Shown in pieces: positions 27,901 through 36,135 of a stretch of 64,000 nucleotides of DNA. The position numbers were made by a program, and so were the translations under genes. The DNA is from Elmis aenea. Lineage: Eukaryota > Arthropoda > Insecta > Coleoptera > Elmidae. The notes below the pieces were generated by a model, which was not told where the DNA came from, did no database searches, and saw only the letters and a program-made list of their open reading frames with translations. The stretch spans positions 64,952,966 through 65,016,965 of the forward strand of contig OX393576.1 of assembly GCA_947652605.1 (NCBI GenBank), read 5' to 3'. Each line of letters begins with the position of its first letter. The stretch's first letter is position 1.

Positions 27901-30900
27901 TGATAAAACAGCAGAAGAAGCTTATCAAGAATCGACAACGTTAGCCAGTCATAGTCCAGCAGGACTAAATACCAATACACATACCACTTTATATAATGCA
28001 GAAAAAAACATTTATCACGTGCCAGTTTTAATGAACAAAAATGATAGAACAGCCGAAGAAGCTAATCAAGATTTGACAACTTTAGCTTATCATAGTCCTG
28101 CAGGAATAAACACTAAGATACATACAGTCTCGTATGGTACACAAGAAAATATTGATCCCATACGAATTACTACAAACCAACATAATAAACCAAAAGAAAA
28201 AAATTACAATGAAGAATCGTCAACTTTAGCAAGCAACAGTCGTGCAAGCACTGCAGGAATAAACTTCGACACACAACCATCTTTATATGATACCAAAGAA
28301 AATATGTACCATGTACCTATATTTACAAACAAACAGGATAAAACAAGCGAAAAAAATTACAATTACGAATCTTCAACCTTAGCCGACAAGAATCCATTAA
28401 GTCCTTCAGCGAAAAACATAGGTACACATACAACTGTAAATGATAAAGAAAACAAAATGTATCATATACCTATTTTTAAAAGTAAACATGATAAAACAAC
28501 AGAAAAAAATTATAATCACGAATCCTCAAGCTTAGCCAATATCAGTCCTGCGAGTACTGCAGGAATGGGTGTTGATACACCAACAATTTTACATGATTCA
28601 GAAAAAAAACTGTATCACGTACCTCTTTTTAAAAACCAACGTGATAAAACAATAGAAGACATTTACGATCACGAATCGTCAACTTTAGCCAATAGTCCTG
28701 CAGGATTGAATGTCAAAAACGTTTCTTTATATGGCGTACAAGACAATCTTGATTTTCCCTACTTAACCAGCTCTGGTGAAACAACGGGAAAAAATTACAA
28801 CCTCGCGTCGTCCTCATCGGCCAACAATAGTCCTACAGTTTCGAAGAACGTAAATCTAACAACAAAAGAGAAATTAATAAACGAAGATATAACGCAAGCA
28901 ACGTTACACAGCGCGGAAGTTGACAAAGTACTCGAGTCTATTTCGCATGTAACAACGCATGTGAACAAAACAGACAAACAGGAACAAGTATTTGTTAATA
29001 AAAAGATTACTGAACGTCTTGTATCCGTTACACAATCCTCTAACGTTGATCCAAAAGCGAAAGTAAGCGCATTGGAGGTCAATATATCTAGTACAGTAGC
29101 GTTGGATGGCTTGTGGTTTAGCGACGATGAATCGTACCTGAAGAAAGAAGAACCAATTCCATTCATGAGAAACGAATTAATTTTTTTCATAAGCATTATT
29201 ATAGGATGTGCATTCACATTAATTCTAGTCACCTTTGTCGTACTGACTGTTAGAATACACAAACGACGAAAGCTTAAAAGAAAAACTCCAAAAACAACGG
29301 ACACTTTGTCACGAGAAGATAATACCATCCTGCCTTTACCTTTTTACAAGAAAAGCACTTATCAAGTTCCATTACCTGGTATGACATAATTAAATAAATA
29401 GCATCGTAGTATATATTAGTTGCATCGCATGAGTACCAAACATTTCCACTGTAAATATTTTTTAAGTAAATCTAATAATAATTTCTCACAGCTTTAAAAA
29501 CGCAGTTAAATATTTACGTACAATTTTATTAAAAATAGACACCGTGTAAATAAAAAACTAACTTCGCCTAATATAGTAACAAGGTTTTAATTAATTAAAA
29601 AGTCTGTAGATAATAAGTATATTTGCAAAAATATGTTTCTTAACGTGTGACACGATGAAAGATTTTGTATAGAAATGTGTACCAAATATTATACACAAAG
29701 TATCGTATCAGACAGGTTTCTCGTACAAAATGCTGTATAGTTTCTCGCATGCACAAGCATTCCATACAGTTTCTTGTACAGAAAATACAATAGGGCGAGT
29801 TCTATTTGCAAGCAAGTTTTGATACAGAAACTGCGTGCTACAGATGCGCATTCAGTTCGTGATTAATGGAGACTAACAGCTGATTTTGAACGTCTGCAGC
29901 TAAAGGAAATATAAACAATAAAAATTCCTGTTAACAGTTCATTCTTGGTAATCGGAAGCAGGATGTTGTTATTCTTTAAAATGGCTATTACAAGGGATAA
30001 ATACCTTGATTTAAGAGGGAGTGCATATCTGTGTTTATACTGTTTAGGCGCATGGGCATGGGCAGTAACTTGTACATAAAATTGTCAGACAGTTTCAAAT
30101 GAATGGAATTCTGTACTGAAATCTGTACAAGAAAAATAATAGAAGATATTTTGTATTACATTTTATATAGAAATTTGCACCGTGTCACGCGGGCCTTAAA
30201 CTACTTCACAGGTAAAACCAAATTAAGCCAATATTGATCATTGTCAATATTAACTGGTCACTACACAAAATAATAGAAACAATTCAAAACACTTGAATTA
30301 TTTAAAGAACTAACCCAAAAAAATGTAGAATTATCTCATTACCACAACAAAGAATTTAAATATTCTTAAGTACTAAAAAAACTGTTTACTCAATTATTTG
30401 TTGTCCCAATTCTAAGACTCAATTTATATTTATAAATAAATAAACATAACAGTCCAACTACTTAAATATCTGTAAATTTTAAAAGGTCCATAAATCAAAC
30501 CTCATCCCATTTATCAAAAATAGTGTAAAAATGCAGGAATTTTTAAGGATCTGTACATTCATCTTAAAACACCCAGTATATTTATTCTAGCTTACTTACC
30601 TTATTATTTTACTTGTTAACTTTATACAAGTCTACCTTAAGAAGCGCAAATTAAAAAACATTTTCTTGTTAAGCAGTGGCGGCGCACAGTGTTAGCTGAT
30701 AGGTGTATTAAGTAGTACAAAATTCGCACTCAATGAACGCAAAAAGTGTTTTTAAAAAAATTAATTGACATGTTTTTGAGTTTAAAATATAAATTTCTTT
30801 AAATTTCATAATACGGATTTTCTAAAAAAAAATTGCGCACATTATGACTGGAAGACTGGATCAATATGATTTAGTCCAACAAGAATTGTCCAACAAGAAT

Positions 30901-31809
30901 TGCTTGACTTCGTAAAAGAACTACAGAAACCACATCCCATTTATAAATATTTCCAGGCTTATTATATTTATTTTGTAGGAATTGTAAACTATACTAACAG
31001 AAAAAATCGCAAAAAAAATAAACCTGTCAATTCTAAAATTCGCAATCGTTAATTAGTTAATAAATTTCATTATACATGCATCTAAACCTTATGAATCAAA
31101 CATGTTGGTTAACATATGGCAATCAAGGACAGTGCAGCTTTCATTTAGTGGTAAATCAATTTATTTAAAAATTTATGTAAAACAAATATAAATAAATATA
31201 TTGTAATAACAGCCAAGCCACACAACATTTCAACCGACTCCGTGGCGCAACGGTAGCGCGTCTGACTCCAGATCAGAAGGTTGCGTGTTCAAATCACGTC
31301 GGGGTCAATTCTTTTTTATATTTTAAAATTATATTGTACCTAATGCAAAAGCAAGTGATTATAGGATAATAAAACTTTTTAGAAGCACCTGCTGAAAAAA
31401 GCCCTCCCCACGACACCCCTGAAGATTTAAATGATATTTTAAAGAAAAACAAGTCACTTGATAATTCCATGGTGTATGACATGAATTTATTAAATATTAA
31501 AGGTAAGTACGTGATAAAGACAGCAAAGGAATATCGATTTTTTTTATATATTTTATAGATTCATATCTGGTGGATGCAGGCTACGATTATCCTCCTTCTA
31601 CTGGTAGTTACACAGCAGCTTCTCTTCCTGAACCTCCCGATTTAGACTTTAATAGACCAAATGACTTTAATAGACCAAATGACTTTAATAGACCAAATGA
31701 TCCAGTATATGATGAAATTCCTTGTTACAAGTACCCAATTTCTCAATCAATACCTTATCAAAATCGAACGACTTCGTATTACATGAACACCAAAACCACA
31801 AGGTTATGA
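882..31809 (+). CDS. NimA: Nimrod A-like EMI/NIM/EGF transmembrane receptor with a giant tandem-repeat ectodomain (7 exons)
   Basis: Hand-built model: exons 882-973, 8526-8652, 24567-24738, 24811-24922, 24988-29378, 31383-31502, 31559-31809; all GT/AG with matching phases, total 1754 aa. Residues 1-25 are a signal peptide. About 26-83 form an EMI domain (NICPEEE, then WCLNYPPRCS), ending in the CCPGF motif at 84-88. A NIM repeat covers about 97-128 and two EGF/laminin-type repeats about 131-210. Residues about 351-1440 are some 24 tandem ~47-aa units. A hydrophobic helix at 1565-1589 is followed by HKRRK and a ~165-residue tail with many tyrosines (VYDEI at 1722). EMI plus a single NIM plus few EGFs fits NimA better than Draper, which carries many EGFs. 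The family is known for haemocyte or phagocytic receptors; function here is inferred. The N gap abuts exon 3, but the frame joins cleanly across it. Confidence 0.85.
1153..1417. mobile_element. Foldback MITE (CCGGGTGTAA ends)
   Basis: The left half from 1153 (ACCGGGTGTAACTGAAATC) is the inverse complement of the right half ending at 1417, with the complementarity running through both arms. It lies in intron 1 of the NimA-like gene. A related element is at 53760-53934. Confidence 0.75.
2580..4015 (+). mobile_element. Internally deleted pogo/Tigger-like element
   Basis: Inverted ends GTAAATGTGGG...AATTGACAC at 2581-2603 and 3993-4015. Inside lies a short ORF with pipsqueak-type helix-turn-helix character, then an out-of-frame acidic Ser-rich tail, with no DDE catalytic domain. 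Copies of a TGTCAATTACTGG-like motif occur in both orientations at about 2610, 2955, 2990, 3005, 3748, 3770 and 3806. Confidence 0.6.
3059..3289 (+). pseudogene. Pogo-like transposase N-terminus (HTH-psq), degraded
   Basis: The 76-aa frame contains YPEEDMKNALEDVRLGM, AAKKPSVQ, KGKSPTERKMGPKTILS and a following EEED. This is the pattern of the psq helix-turn-helix in pogo/jerky transposases (Ala-Leu-x-x-Val-Arg, then Lys-Gly-Lys and Gly-x-x-Thr-x-Leu-Ser). About 10 codons on, in another frame (3288-3371), SSESEEDWVQSGSS resembles an acidic transposase C-terminus. The middle is missing. Confidence 0.55.
4348..4975 (+). mobile_element. LINE 3' fragment (reverse transcriptase C-terminus relic)
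   Basis: Broken frames encode the typical end of insect LINE polyproteins: SFKYLGVIIE, then TPALLYGSETW, QLGWLGHI and GKNKRGRPRKTWQDEV. There are stops and frameshifts. It abuts the right end of the TTGCTCGAAA element. Confidence 0.75.
4976..6729. other. Intron 1 sequence without recognised features
   Basis: AT-rich. I see no conserved coding motif, RNA gene or clear repeat pair. Confidence 0.4.
6738..7885. mobile_element. hAT-like non-autonomous element with perfect 8-bp TSD
   Basis: Ends CAGGGTTGG and CCAACCCTG are flanked by identical GTTGGAAC at 6730-6737 and 7886-7893, the 8-bp target duplication and CAG start expected of hAT elements. No transposase is visible. Inside are four related segments of about 250 bp at roughly 6770-6990, 7030-7200, 7240-7440 and 7545-7720; the last two run opposite to the first two. 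Confidence 0.8.
8526..8652 (+). CDS. NimA: NimA-like exon 2: EMI core
   Basis: Acceptor TTTTTGCAG ends at 8525 and donor GTATGT starts at 8653. The exon completes the split Arg codon and encodes VYKTREYQWCLNYPPRCSYY, matching the Trp-Cys and Pro-Pro-Arg-Cys core of EMI domains in Draper/NimA proteins. It ends in phase 0. Confidence 0.85.
8939..9824. mobile_element. Foldback element, CAGGGTGTCCCAG ends
   Basis: The left arm from 8939 and right arm ending at 9824 are inverse complements over several hundred bases, sharing motifs such as GATCTCGCTTATTATAAGAG and AGAACATAAC-type tracts. It lies in intron 2 of the NimA-like gene. A partial relative is at 41040-41808. Confidence 0.8.
10215..10735 (-). 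mobile_element. LINE 3' fragment on - strand
   Basis: The minus-strand frame encodes EATEMRFLRKIENKTKLDKI, then KLRSFGHVKRID, FEARSTKKKTRDRKE, the C-terminal pattern of RTE/jockey-like polyproteins. The 3' part contains a 35-bp unit repeated three times at about 10327-10430. Confidence 0.7.
10327..10430. repeat. Triplicated 35-bp unit
   Basis: Three near-perfect copies of a unit containing TATCTTCTGTTTTGAATC and ATTCCCTACATC, inside the LINE relic. Confidence 0.85.
10736..12050. other. Intron 2 sequence without recognised features
   Basis: AT-rich; a 63-codon open frame at 11395 has no recognisable motif and looks fortuitous. Confidence 0.4.
12060..12455 (-). pseudogene. Mariner transposase C-terminal fragment
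   Basis: Minus-strand frame: FHDNARPHSA, then HPPYRPDLSTCDFYLFGPVREAL. This matches the second Asp block (HDNARPH) and the YSPDLAPSDYHLF block of mariner transposases; Leu-Ser-Thr-Cys replaces the usual Leu-Ala-Pro-Ser before the catalytic Asp. The N-terminal half and the first Asp block are absent. Sequence at about 12052-12080 resembles the terminal region of such elements. Confidence 0.75.
12545..13260 (+). mobile_element. LINE 3' fragment
   Basis: Two frames: 12570-12845 (LNQKKCKVMSIGG, EFVYLSAKITKN) and 12937-13257 (AKRLQWLGHIIRMPDGRTPK, KKEGRPRRRWREAV), broken by a frameshift near 12930. This is the C-terminal region after the RT domain of insect LINE polyproteins. Confidence 0.75.
13330..13630. 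mobile_element. Mixed retroelement/hAT remnants
   Basis: 13345-13430 reads on the - strand as CCTGAAGATGATGAG, then CGCCGAAACGTAGAG, a pattern seen in the terminal part of Penelope-like elements. 13430-13627 holds GTCCGCGGACGCCTGGGG and ends in AGTTTGAGAAACACTG, a typical hAT end. Both attributions are by eye. Confidence 0.4.
13640..15480. other. Intron 2 sequence without recognised features
   Basis: AT-rich, no coding motif or repeat pair that I can support. Confidence 0.4.
15490..16215. mobile_element. Long foldback element with minisatellite arms
   Basis: The left arm (15490-15630) is a degenerate array of GGACAATAACCCC-type units. The right arm (about 16083-16215) is the same array inverted. 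Complementarity continues inward (for example CTTCTTCGGGTGTTAT at about 15737 against its inverse at about 15985). The whole can form a stem of about 350 bp. Confidence 0.75.
16555..17147. mobile_element. Half of the CAGGGTGGTGC foldback element
   Basis: Closely similar to 42313-42904, the left arm of the full element at 42313-43824. Homology stops abruptly at about 17147, where a LINE fragment begins. Confidence 0.8.
17150..17405 (-). mobile_element. LINE fragment on - strand
   Basis: The minus strand encodes LWVLNKNAKEALRRWERKII, then DEGYIRRTNEEV and ARRIQWLGHIERR, i.e. the post-RT region of the same general LINE group as 12545-13260. Confidence 0.7.
18065..19235 (+). mobile_element. LINE fragment with RT motifs (copy A)
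   Basis: Frames broken by stops encode LCFIDLSKAFDRVPREKIW, GVRQGGTLSPLL and FADDVV, i.e. RT motifs with the F-A-D-D catalytic box, then LTYSSETWTL. Very similar to 32545-33550, so one family. Too damaged to be active. Confidence 0.85.
19240..20797. other. Intron 2 sequence without recognised features
   Basis: Very AT-rich, no feature that I can support. Confidence 0.4.
20798..21973. mobile_element. TIR element (CCCAAGTAGCACAA ends) with Gag-like ORF
   Basis: The left end CGCCCAAGTAGCACAA and inverted right end TTGTGCTACTGGGGCG bound about 1.18 kb. Both ends are rich in CCAATATTGG palindromes. The ORF at 21247-21624 lies inside. I cannot see a clear target-site duplication. Confidence 0.65.
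21247..21624 (+). CDS. Gag-like ORF fragment inside the TIR element
   Basis: 125 codons as an open frame; the probable ATG start is at 21283 (MREHDSISMSVDDI). The segment AAFIPNFDGSPESDIDMWF resembles the Phe-x-Gly-x-x-x-x-x-Ile-x-x-Trp block of retrotransposon Gag proteins. After about residue 80 the similarity fades and the end is hydrophobic. No zinc knuckle, protease or RT is present. A fragment or captured piece is likely. Confidence 0.4.
   Translation: MSLFYHVFSILKMREHDSISMSVDDIIENAVKALIVSESARTKSKKVAAFIPNFDGSPESDIDMWFSRISIVKNTNQVVGRYYHAPSCCRKTFRLVLKYYSNLSAKYRLVRKLWLVFYNFFIFLV
22580..23332 (-). mobile_element. Jockey-type LINE 3' fragment on - strand
   Basis: The minus strand encodes WRVRINESKSAHIDFTYK, AKYLGTNLDIRLRWKEHIK, LIGRKSQLSVDNKMIL and, across frameshifts, NGHLHRDLKIPTVREEI. 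These are the standard C-terminal blocks of jockey-clade polyproteins. The 5' side is cut by a CAGGG-ended repeat at 23333. Confidence 0.85.
23333..23480. repeat. ATTTAAATCA low-complexity array at a CAGGGTTG end
   Basis: Starts CAGGGTTGAGCAGATTTAAA, like the end of the hAT-like element at 6738, followed by many tandem GATTTAAATCA-type units. The partner end is not found and may be lost in the assembly gap. Confidence 0.6.
24363..24562. other. Assembly gap (200 N)
   Basis: Exactly 200 unknown bases, probably a fixed-size scaffold gap. It ends four bases before exon 3 of the NimA-like gene, so another exon in it cannot be excluded. Confidence 1.
24567..24738 (+). CDS. NimA: NimA-like exon 3: EMI end, CCPGF motif, NIM repeat
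   Basis: The exon begins right after ACAG, the only four bases between the N gap and coding sequence. It encodes VKRCCPGF, the CCxGY-type motif that precedes NIM repeats, then a NIM repeat running from CVPQCSKTNC to CHAGYLNKHC. Donor GTAAGT is at 24739 in phase 1. Confidence 0.85.
24811..24922 (+). CDS. NimA: NimA-like exon 4: EGF-like repeat
   Basis: A 112-bp exon encoding one EGF/laminin-EGF-like repeat (CEASWGKHCEFDCLC through CNCPPGWMGKRC). The acceptor is TTTCAG and the donor GTGACA. Only 65 bp of intron separate it from exon 5. Confidence 0.85.
24988..29378 (+). CDS. NimA: NimA-like exon 5: EGF-like repeat, tandem repeat array, membrane helix
   Basis: A 4.39-kb exon without stops. It opens with a Cys-rich repeat (CEDKCPYNRYGYNC), passes through a Thr-rich linker, about 24 repeat units and a 25-residue membrane helix at about 29177-29251, then a basic stop-transfer KRRKLKRK. 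Its open frame can be read upstream to 24923, but that part is intron 4. Reading on past 29378 gives a stop at 29387-29389; the donor GTATGA at 29379, matched in phase to the exon at 31383, argues that splicing removes that stop. A shorter isoform through read-through is possible. Confidence 0.85.
25530..28800 (+). repeat. In-frame coding tandem repeat, about 24 units of ~47 aa
   Basis: Unit hallmark: ESTTLA, then a His-rich stretch, PAG, NINTHTTL, DTEKN, VPIL, NKHDKTAEE. Units alternate between 47 and 48 aa in the middle of the array, giving a dimer of 95 aa; for example the same dimer start recurs at 26648 and 26933, exactly 285 bp apart. Central units (about 26220-27930) are nearly identical at DNA level, while units at both edges are diverged and carry small in-frame insertions. 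The frame is open throughout, which suggests selection on the protein. Confidence 0.9.
29379..31235. other. Intron 5 of the NimA-like gene, upstream of tRNA-Trp
   Basis: No coding sequence. A stretch around 29690-30190 repeats words such as GTACAGTTTCT and TCTGTACAAG but is not a clean repeat. Confidence 0.4.
31236..31307 (+). tRNA. tRNA-Trp: tRNA-Trp (CCA anticodon)
   Basis: 72 nt. The 7-bp acceptor stem pairs GACTCCG with CGGGGTC (one G-T pair), with discriminator A. The D arm has GGCGCAACGGTAGCGC. The anticodon arm is TCTGACTCCAGATCAGA with CCA in the loop. The T arm is GCGTGTTCAAATCACGT with TTCAAAT. There is no tRNA intron. A TTTTTT run at 31312-31317 serves as Pol III terminator. It is nested in, and on the same strand as, intron 5 of the NimA-like gene. 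Confidence 0.97.
31383..31502 (+). CDS. NimA: NimA-like exon 6: cytoplasmic tail
   Basis: This 120-bp exon has acceptor TTTTTAG, donor GTAAGT and phase 1 on both sides. It encodes an acidic Pro-rich stretch (EAPAEKSPPHD) and a tyrosine motif, MVYDMNLLNI. Confidence 0.75.
31559..31809 (+). CDS. NimA: NimA-like exon 7: C-terminal tail and stop
   Basis: Acceptor TTTTATAG ends at 31558. The tail carries YLVD, GYDYP, three tandem DFNRPN units, PVYDEI and SYYMN, and ends at TGA 31807-31809. AATAAA signals at 31815-31820 and 31873-31878 could serve as poly(A) sites. Confidence 0.8.
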
Positions 31810-31814
31810 TAACG

Positions 31815-31878
31815 AATAAAAACTTATTGTTTATCACTTATACATTAGTTGTAATAAGTATTACTAAAAAAAAATAAA
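31815..31878 (+). promoter_or_regulatory. Poly(A) signals of the NimA-like gene
   Basis: AATAAA at 31815-31820, only five bases after the stop codon, and again at 31873-31878. Confidence 0.55.
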
Positions 31879-32544
31879 TACATAAATTAAAAAAATATAT
31901 TTATTTCATATTTACTTCATAAATTTCATGTTAATTTTAATTATGTAAGCAACGATTTCGATCTCTTTCTAGAATTTTTTAAGACGTGATTAATGATACA
32001 TTTAAAAATGTTGAATGCAACATAAAACGATGTAAAAAAAATTGATATGTAAGTTGCATATGTATTTGAAATAATTCAATAAAAAGTTTAAGACCATTTG
32101 TTTATTTATACCAGATTCTAAGTCGACAATATTAAAAAAATTAAAAAATATTTGAAAACTACCAACTCGATACTGCTACCATATACTCTGTATGCAAAAA
32201 TTAGTACTTAATTTGTTGTCTATACTCTATGGTTTCATTCAAAATCCAACATTTTTTAAATCAAAACCCGATTTTTTTTTACTGCACTGAAAATACGAAT
32301 CGGATAAACCATTTGTATGCAAAATGTGTGTGTATTTAATACTTTTCAACATGATACCCTATATTTTTTGCAGAATTGGTTCAGAATTTTTAGTTTACTA
32401 ATTGAATTAATCATCATTTTAGTAGCGCTGAATAAAGTTCAGATATAACTTTCAAATTCTCCTATAGGCCACCAACATTTGAAAGTTGTATTGGTTGTTG
32501 CATATACATATAATGTATGTAGGTAATGTATTTCTTTAGAGTTC

Positions 32545-33550
32545 TAGAGTGCCAAGGGAAAAGATCTGGAACATATTGACACAGCATTTCACAGAAATTT
32601 ATAACATCAGTGAGAGTAAGACAAGGAGGCACATGAAGTCCACTGCTCTTTGTAATTCTTATGGATAGAATAATTAAAGAATGTAGGAAAACACAAAGAA
32701 AGCCTATTGGGGTTGGAATAAACTAAAGCCAATATCCTTAACAGAACAAGCTTTTGCAAATGATGTGGTGCTATTAGCAAAAAGCGAAAAGAACTTGCAA
32801 TTCAATCTAGATATATGGGCAGATACATTAAGTAGATATAATATGAATATTAATATAACAAAGACAAATGCTATGGTTAAAGCGAAAAATCATGAACCAG
32901 TTACAATTATTATGCTAGACCAAAAAAAGATAGAGCAGGTGGCAAATTTTAAATATTTAGAACAATAATTGCAGAGAATGGTAAATTGGAGAAAGATCTG
33001 AATAACAGAATAGCGGCAGCGACGAAATTTAACTACGCCACTAATACATGTTTGATAAGTAAGAAGGAGATATCAAAAGAAACGAAGACGCGAGTTTTAA
33101 ATTCAGTGTACGTACCCATTCTCACGTACAGTACAGAAACTTGGACAGTAACGCAAAAACAAAGTATACAGGTACAGGAAATGAGATTTTTGAGAAGAAT
33201 AGAGGGATGCAGACTGATCGATGAAATCAGTAACGAAAAAGTTCGAAATGACCTAGGAGTAACAAATATTAAGAAAAAGATGGAGACGAATCAATTAAGA
33301 TGGTTTGGACATCTACTACGCATGCCAGAAAGTAGATACGCGAAAATAGGATGGAAAATGAAGATGGAGGGAAATAGAGGAAGACCAAGAATAATATGGG
33401 AAAAAGAAGTGAGGCAGAGACTAGAAGAAAAAGGAGTCAGCTGGAGAGATGTGCCACAATTAGCTAACGATAGGCAGGAGTGGAGGTACATAACAGAAAT
33501 AGAAAAGCATACCTCGACACCGAAAGGTACAAGAGGAACCGATTAAGAAG
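32545..33550 (+). mobile_element. LINE fragment with RT motifs (copy B)
   Basis: Same family as 18065-19235 and better preserved at the 3' end: the frame 32986-33546 gives VPILTYSTETWTVTQKQ, NQLRWFGHLLRMPESRYAK and GNRGRPRIIWEKEV. The RT core upstream (around 32590-32780) is broken and the F-A-D-D box has changed to F-A-N-D. Confidence 0.85.
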
Positions 33551-34458
33551 AAGAAGTATTTCTTTATAACTTTTGAAACAAGCGAAAGCGATAGACGAAA
33601 AAAAAATGTGAAACAGGATTCGAACTGGAACCAGATTATGAATTTGTTTAGAAGAACAAAAATGAGAATGTGTAAGGGAAATATTCGTCAAGACAATTAA
33701 TTCGCGAGGGTAAAATTAAATTCAATACAAATTAAAGAAAATGTCAGCAGCAAATCCACTTAGAGTAAATTTTGGATGTTAAAATAATACTCATTACCAC
33801 AAACTTGTTGAAAATTATTGTTGAAACTCGAGAATTTTCTTTTCTTGAGTTGTCTAGAGTCTAGACACACAATTTTTTTAAAGCGCTTATTGACGCCAAA
33901 AACAAAGCGTTTTATGCTCACTCCTATCAACCAGTTGTGCTTAGATTTATTCAAATGCAAATTCAATTTTCTCAGCAACGCTGGCTTTAGAACGCTCTCA
34001 TTTTCTTACGAAAGAAATTATTCTAGATATGAGTAACATAAACAAGTATTGTTTAATTAACAGTGCAAGCTTTACCTAACAACACTGCGTGTTAAGTGGA
34101 AATACGGTAATCAAACTTTGAAAACCTATTTCATTTTGGTAAAATTTAATAAACTGTAGTGGCATCCCGATTGCTAAGCCAACAATTGATTTATTAACAA
34201 CTATTGCCAATATTTACTTAATAACAAATCCTACAAGATATTTCTTAAAACTTAAAAACTTTTTCTTATTTACTATATTTTTGTCTACCTGTCCTTTATT
34301 AAGAGCATTATTTAATAAAAATTAGCATTATCCATCAGTGAATACGTTTTAAATGTATTGTAAACGCCTTGAATAAATTGAAGTATTACCTATTAAAAAT
34401 ACGTTTTATACTTTATTTATTTTATGGAAAAATTATGATTTCATGGTAGATGAAATTA
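33551..34458. other. Intergenic sequence without recognised features
   Basis: No coding motif, RNA gene or repeat that I can support. Confidence 0.4.
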
Positions 34459-34618
34459 TAGGGTCCAATTGCACAAAGTAAAACTGGTGCTAAAACACGA
34501 GTTAATCCCCAAAACTGAACAACAACAGCGTCAACTAAGCTGCGATTTTGAACAGTTCTATGGCTAACGTGGTTTAACCCCGGGGTTAATCCCGTCCAAC
34601 TTTTATGAAATCGGGCCT
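34459..34618. mobile_element. Short MITE (GGGTCC...GGGCC ends)
   Basis: Left GGGTCCAATTGCACAAA and inverted right TTTATGAAATCGGGCC pair imperfectly. An internal CCCCGGGGTTAA stretch and GC-rich body stand out from the AT-rich flanks. Confidence 0.5.
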
Positions 34619-35349
34619 TAATGTTATTCAAACATAATTACTTATTATTACCGTGATTTTTAATAGTAGTAATTTATTTTCACTATAAAAATATTTTTGC
34701 ATAAGCAAAAATATTATATAAAAATCATTTATTTTACATACTTACAAACTTAAAAAAATTAATTATTGTTATTCTTTGAATTGTTATTGAAAAAACGAAT
34801 CCTATATCTCTTGTTGAAACTGAAATACCCTTTATTTTGTTTTACTTCAAATATAATTTACAAATGCACCTCCTATGTTTAAATATTTATTGCAAATATA
34901 ATAATTTTAATATCTTTTGCTTGCTATATTATCAAAATGAAGAATGGCGGCAAATCATTTAACCGATTTATATTGTAACTATTTTGCTGGTGAAAAGGAT
35001 GTCACAACTACATAGTTTATGATAGCATATCAAAAAAAGTGGTCTCTTTTAATTTATCAGTAATATTTCGCACCACATCCTCACAACAAAAAATATGCAT
35101 CTGTCTTAACCTTTATTTAGAGCAGCACTGTCTAATTTCGCTGTAAAACATTTTCTTTTTACTGTATGTATAAAAATAGAATGAAAGTTTAGAATAATAT
35201 AGTGATTAAACAATTACTGTAAAACCGATTAAATCCCTTAAAAATTTAAAGTTGTGAATAAAATATGCATGTATACAAACGCAGAATCACAATTATAATT
35301 ATTGATGAGTATTTACGTCAGAAACAGTCGGATAATTTAAAAAAAAATA

Positions 35350-36135
35350 CAGGGTGGTCCACTTTTTTGTAGCAGTCGATACAAAAACTCATTTTAAAGC
35401 GAATAATCCATACCAACATGGGTCCATAAACGCTTCATTTTAAAGACGTTATCGAAAAAATATCCACAATTTTTAACCGTTCCGAACCAGTAGATATATT
35501 TAAACCAAATTTGGTATACAGCATCACAGGTTACCACATTTGGTGAGAATGCCAAGCCCCACAAGCAACCAGTGGCGGAGTTGTGGGGGTTTAGTTTCAA
35601 TAAATTTTACAAAAAACTAGTACGGCCCTGTTCAAAATCAAACTCGAACTTGTTTTAGGGTAGAGCATTTTATTCTAAACAAAAAGTGTCTCTTGATTTT
35701 TCTTCGTATCTGCCACCGTTTGGCGCGAAATTTGATTTATTTTACTATTCTCGCGAAAAATTTGCTCATAAGTTCGATCTCAAAAGCAGAAAATTGCAAG
35801 TTGCAGAGTAAATGCTCAAAATTTGGATCATTAATCGTTAATTAAGTGGAACTTCATTCCTCATTATTAGCATGTTCTGTTATTAAAAACGCAAAAATCG
35901 GTAATTACTTCTTTATTTCAAACATTAGCGATATTTTTATATACACCAAATTTGGTTTAAATATGTCTAATGGTTGGGAAACGGTGAAAAATTGTCGTTT
36001 TTTTTTTGAAAATTTCAACACCTGATCTTTAAAATGAAACGTTTATGGACCCATATTGATATGGAATATTCGCTTTAAAATGAGTTTTTGTATCGACTGT
36101 TAAAAGGCCCTGCTACAAAAAAGTGGACCAGCCTG
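35350..36135. mobile_element. Foldback element, CAGGGTGGTCCAC ends
   Basis: The arms are inverse complements from CAGGGTGGTCCACTTTTTTG to the right end CTACAAAAAAGTGGACCAG at 36135, with matching inner parts (GGGTCCATAAACG). It is flanked by TA/TATA on both sides, as in Tc1/mariner-type insertion. Confidence 0.8.

Noticed and set aside
28795..29328. 177-codon minus-strand open frame
   Set aside because: Lies antisense to the well-supported NimA-like exon 5 and has no motif of its own.
882..31809. Naming gene 1 draper
   Set aside because: Draper has a long run of EGF repeats after the EMI domain; here only one NIM and two EGF-like repeats precede the tandem array, as in NimA.
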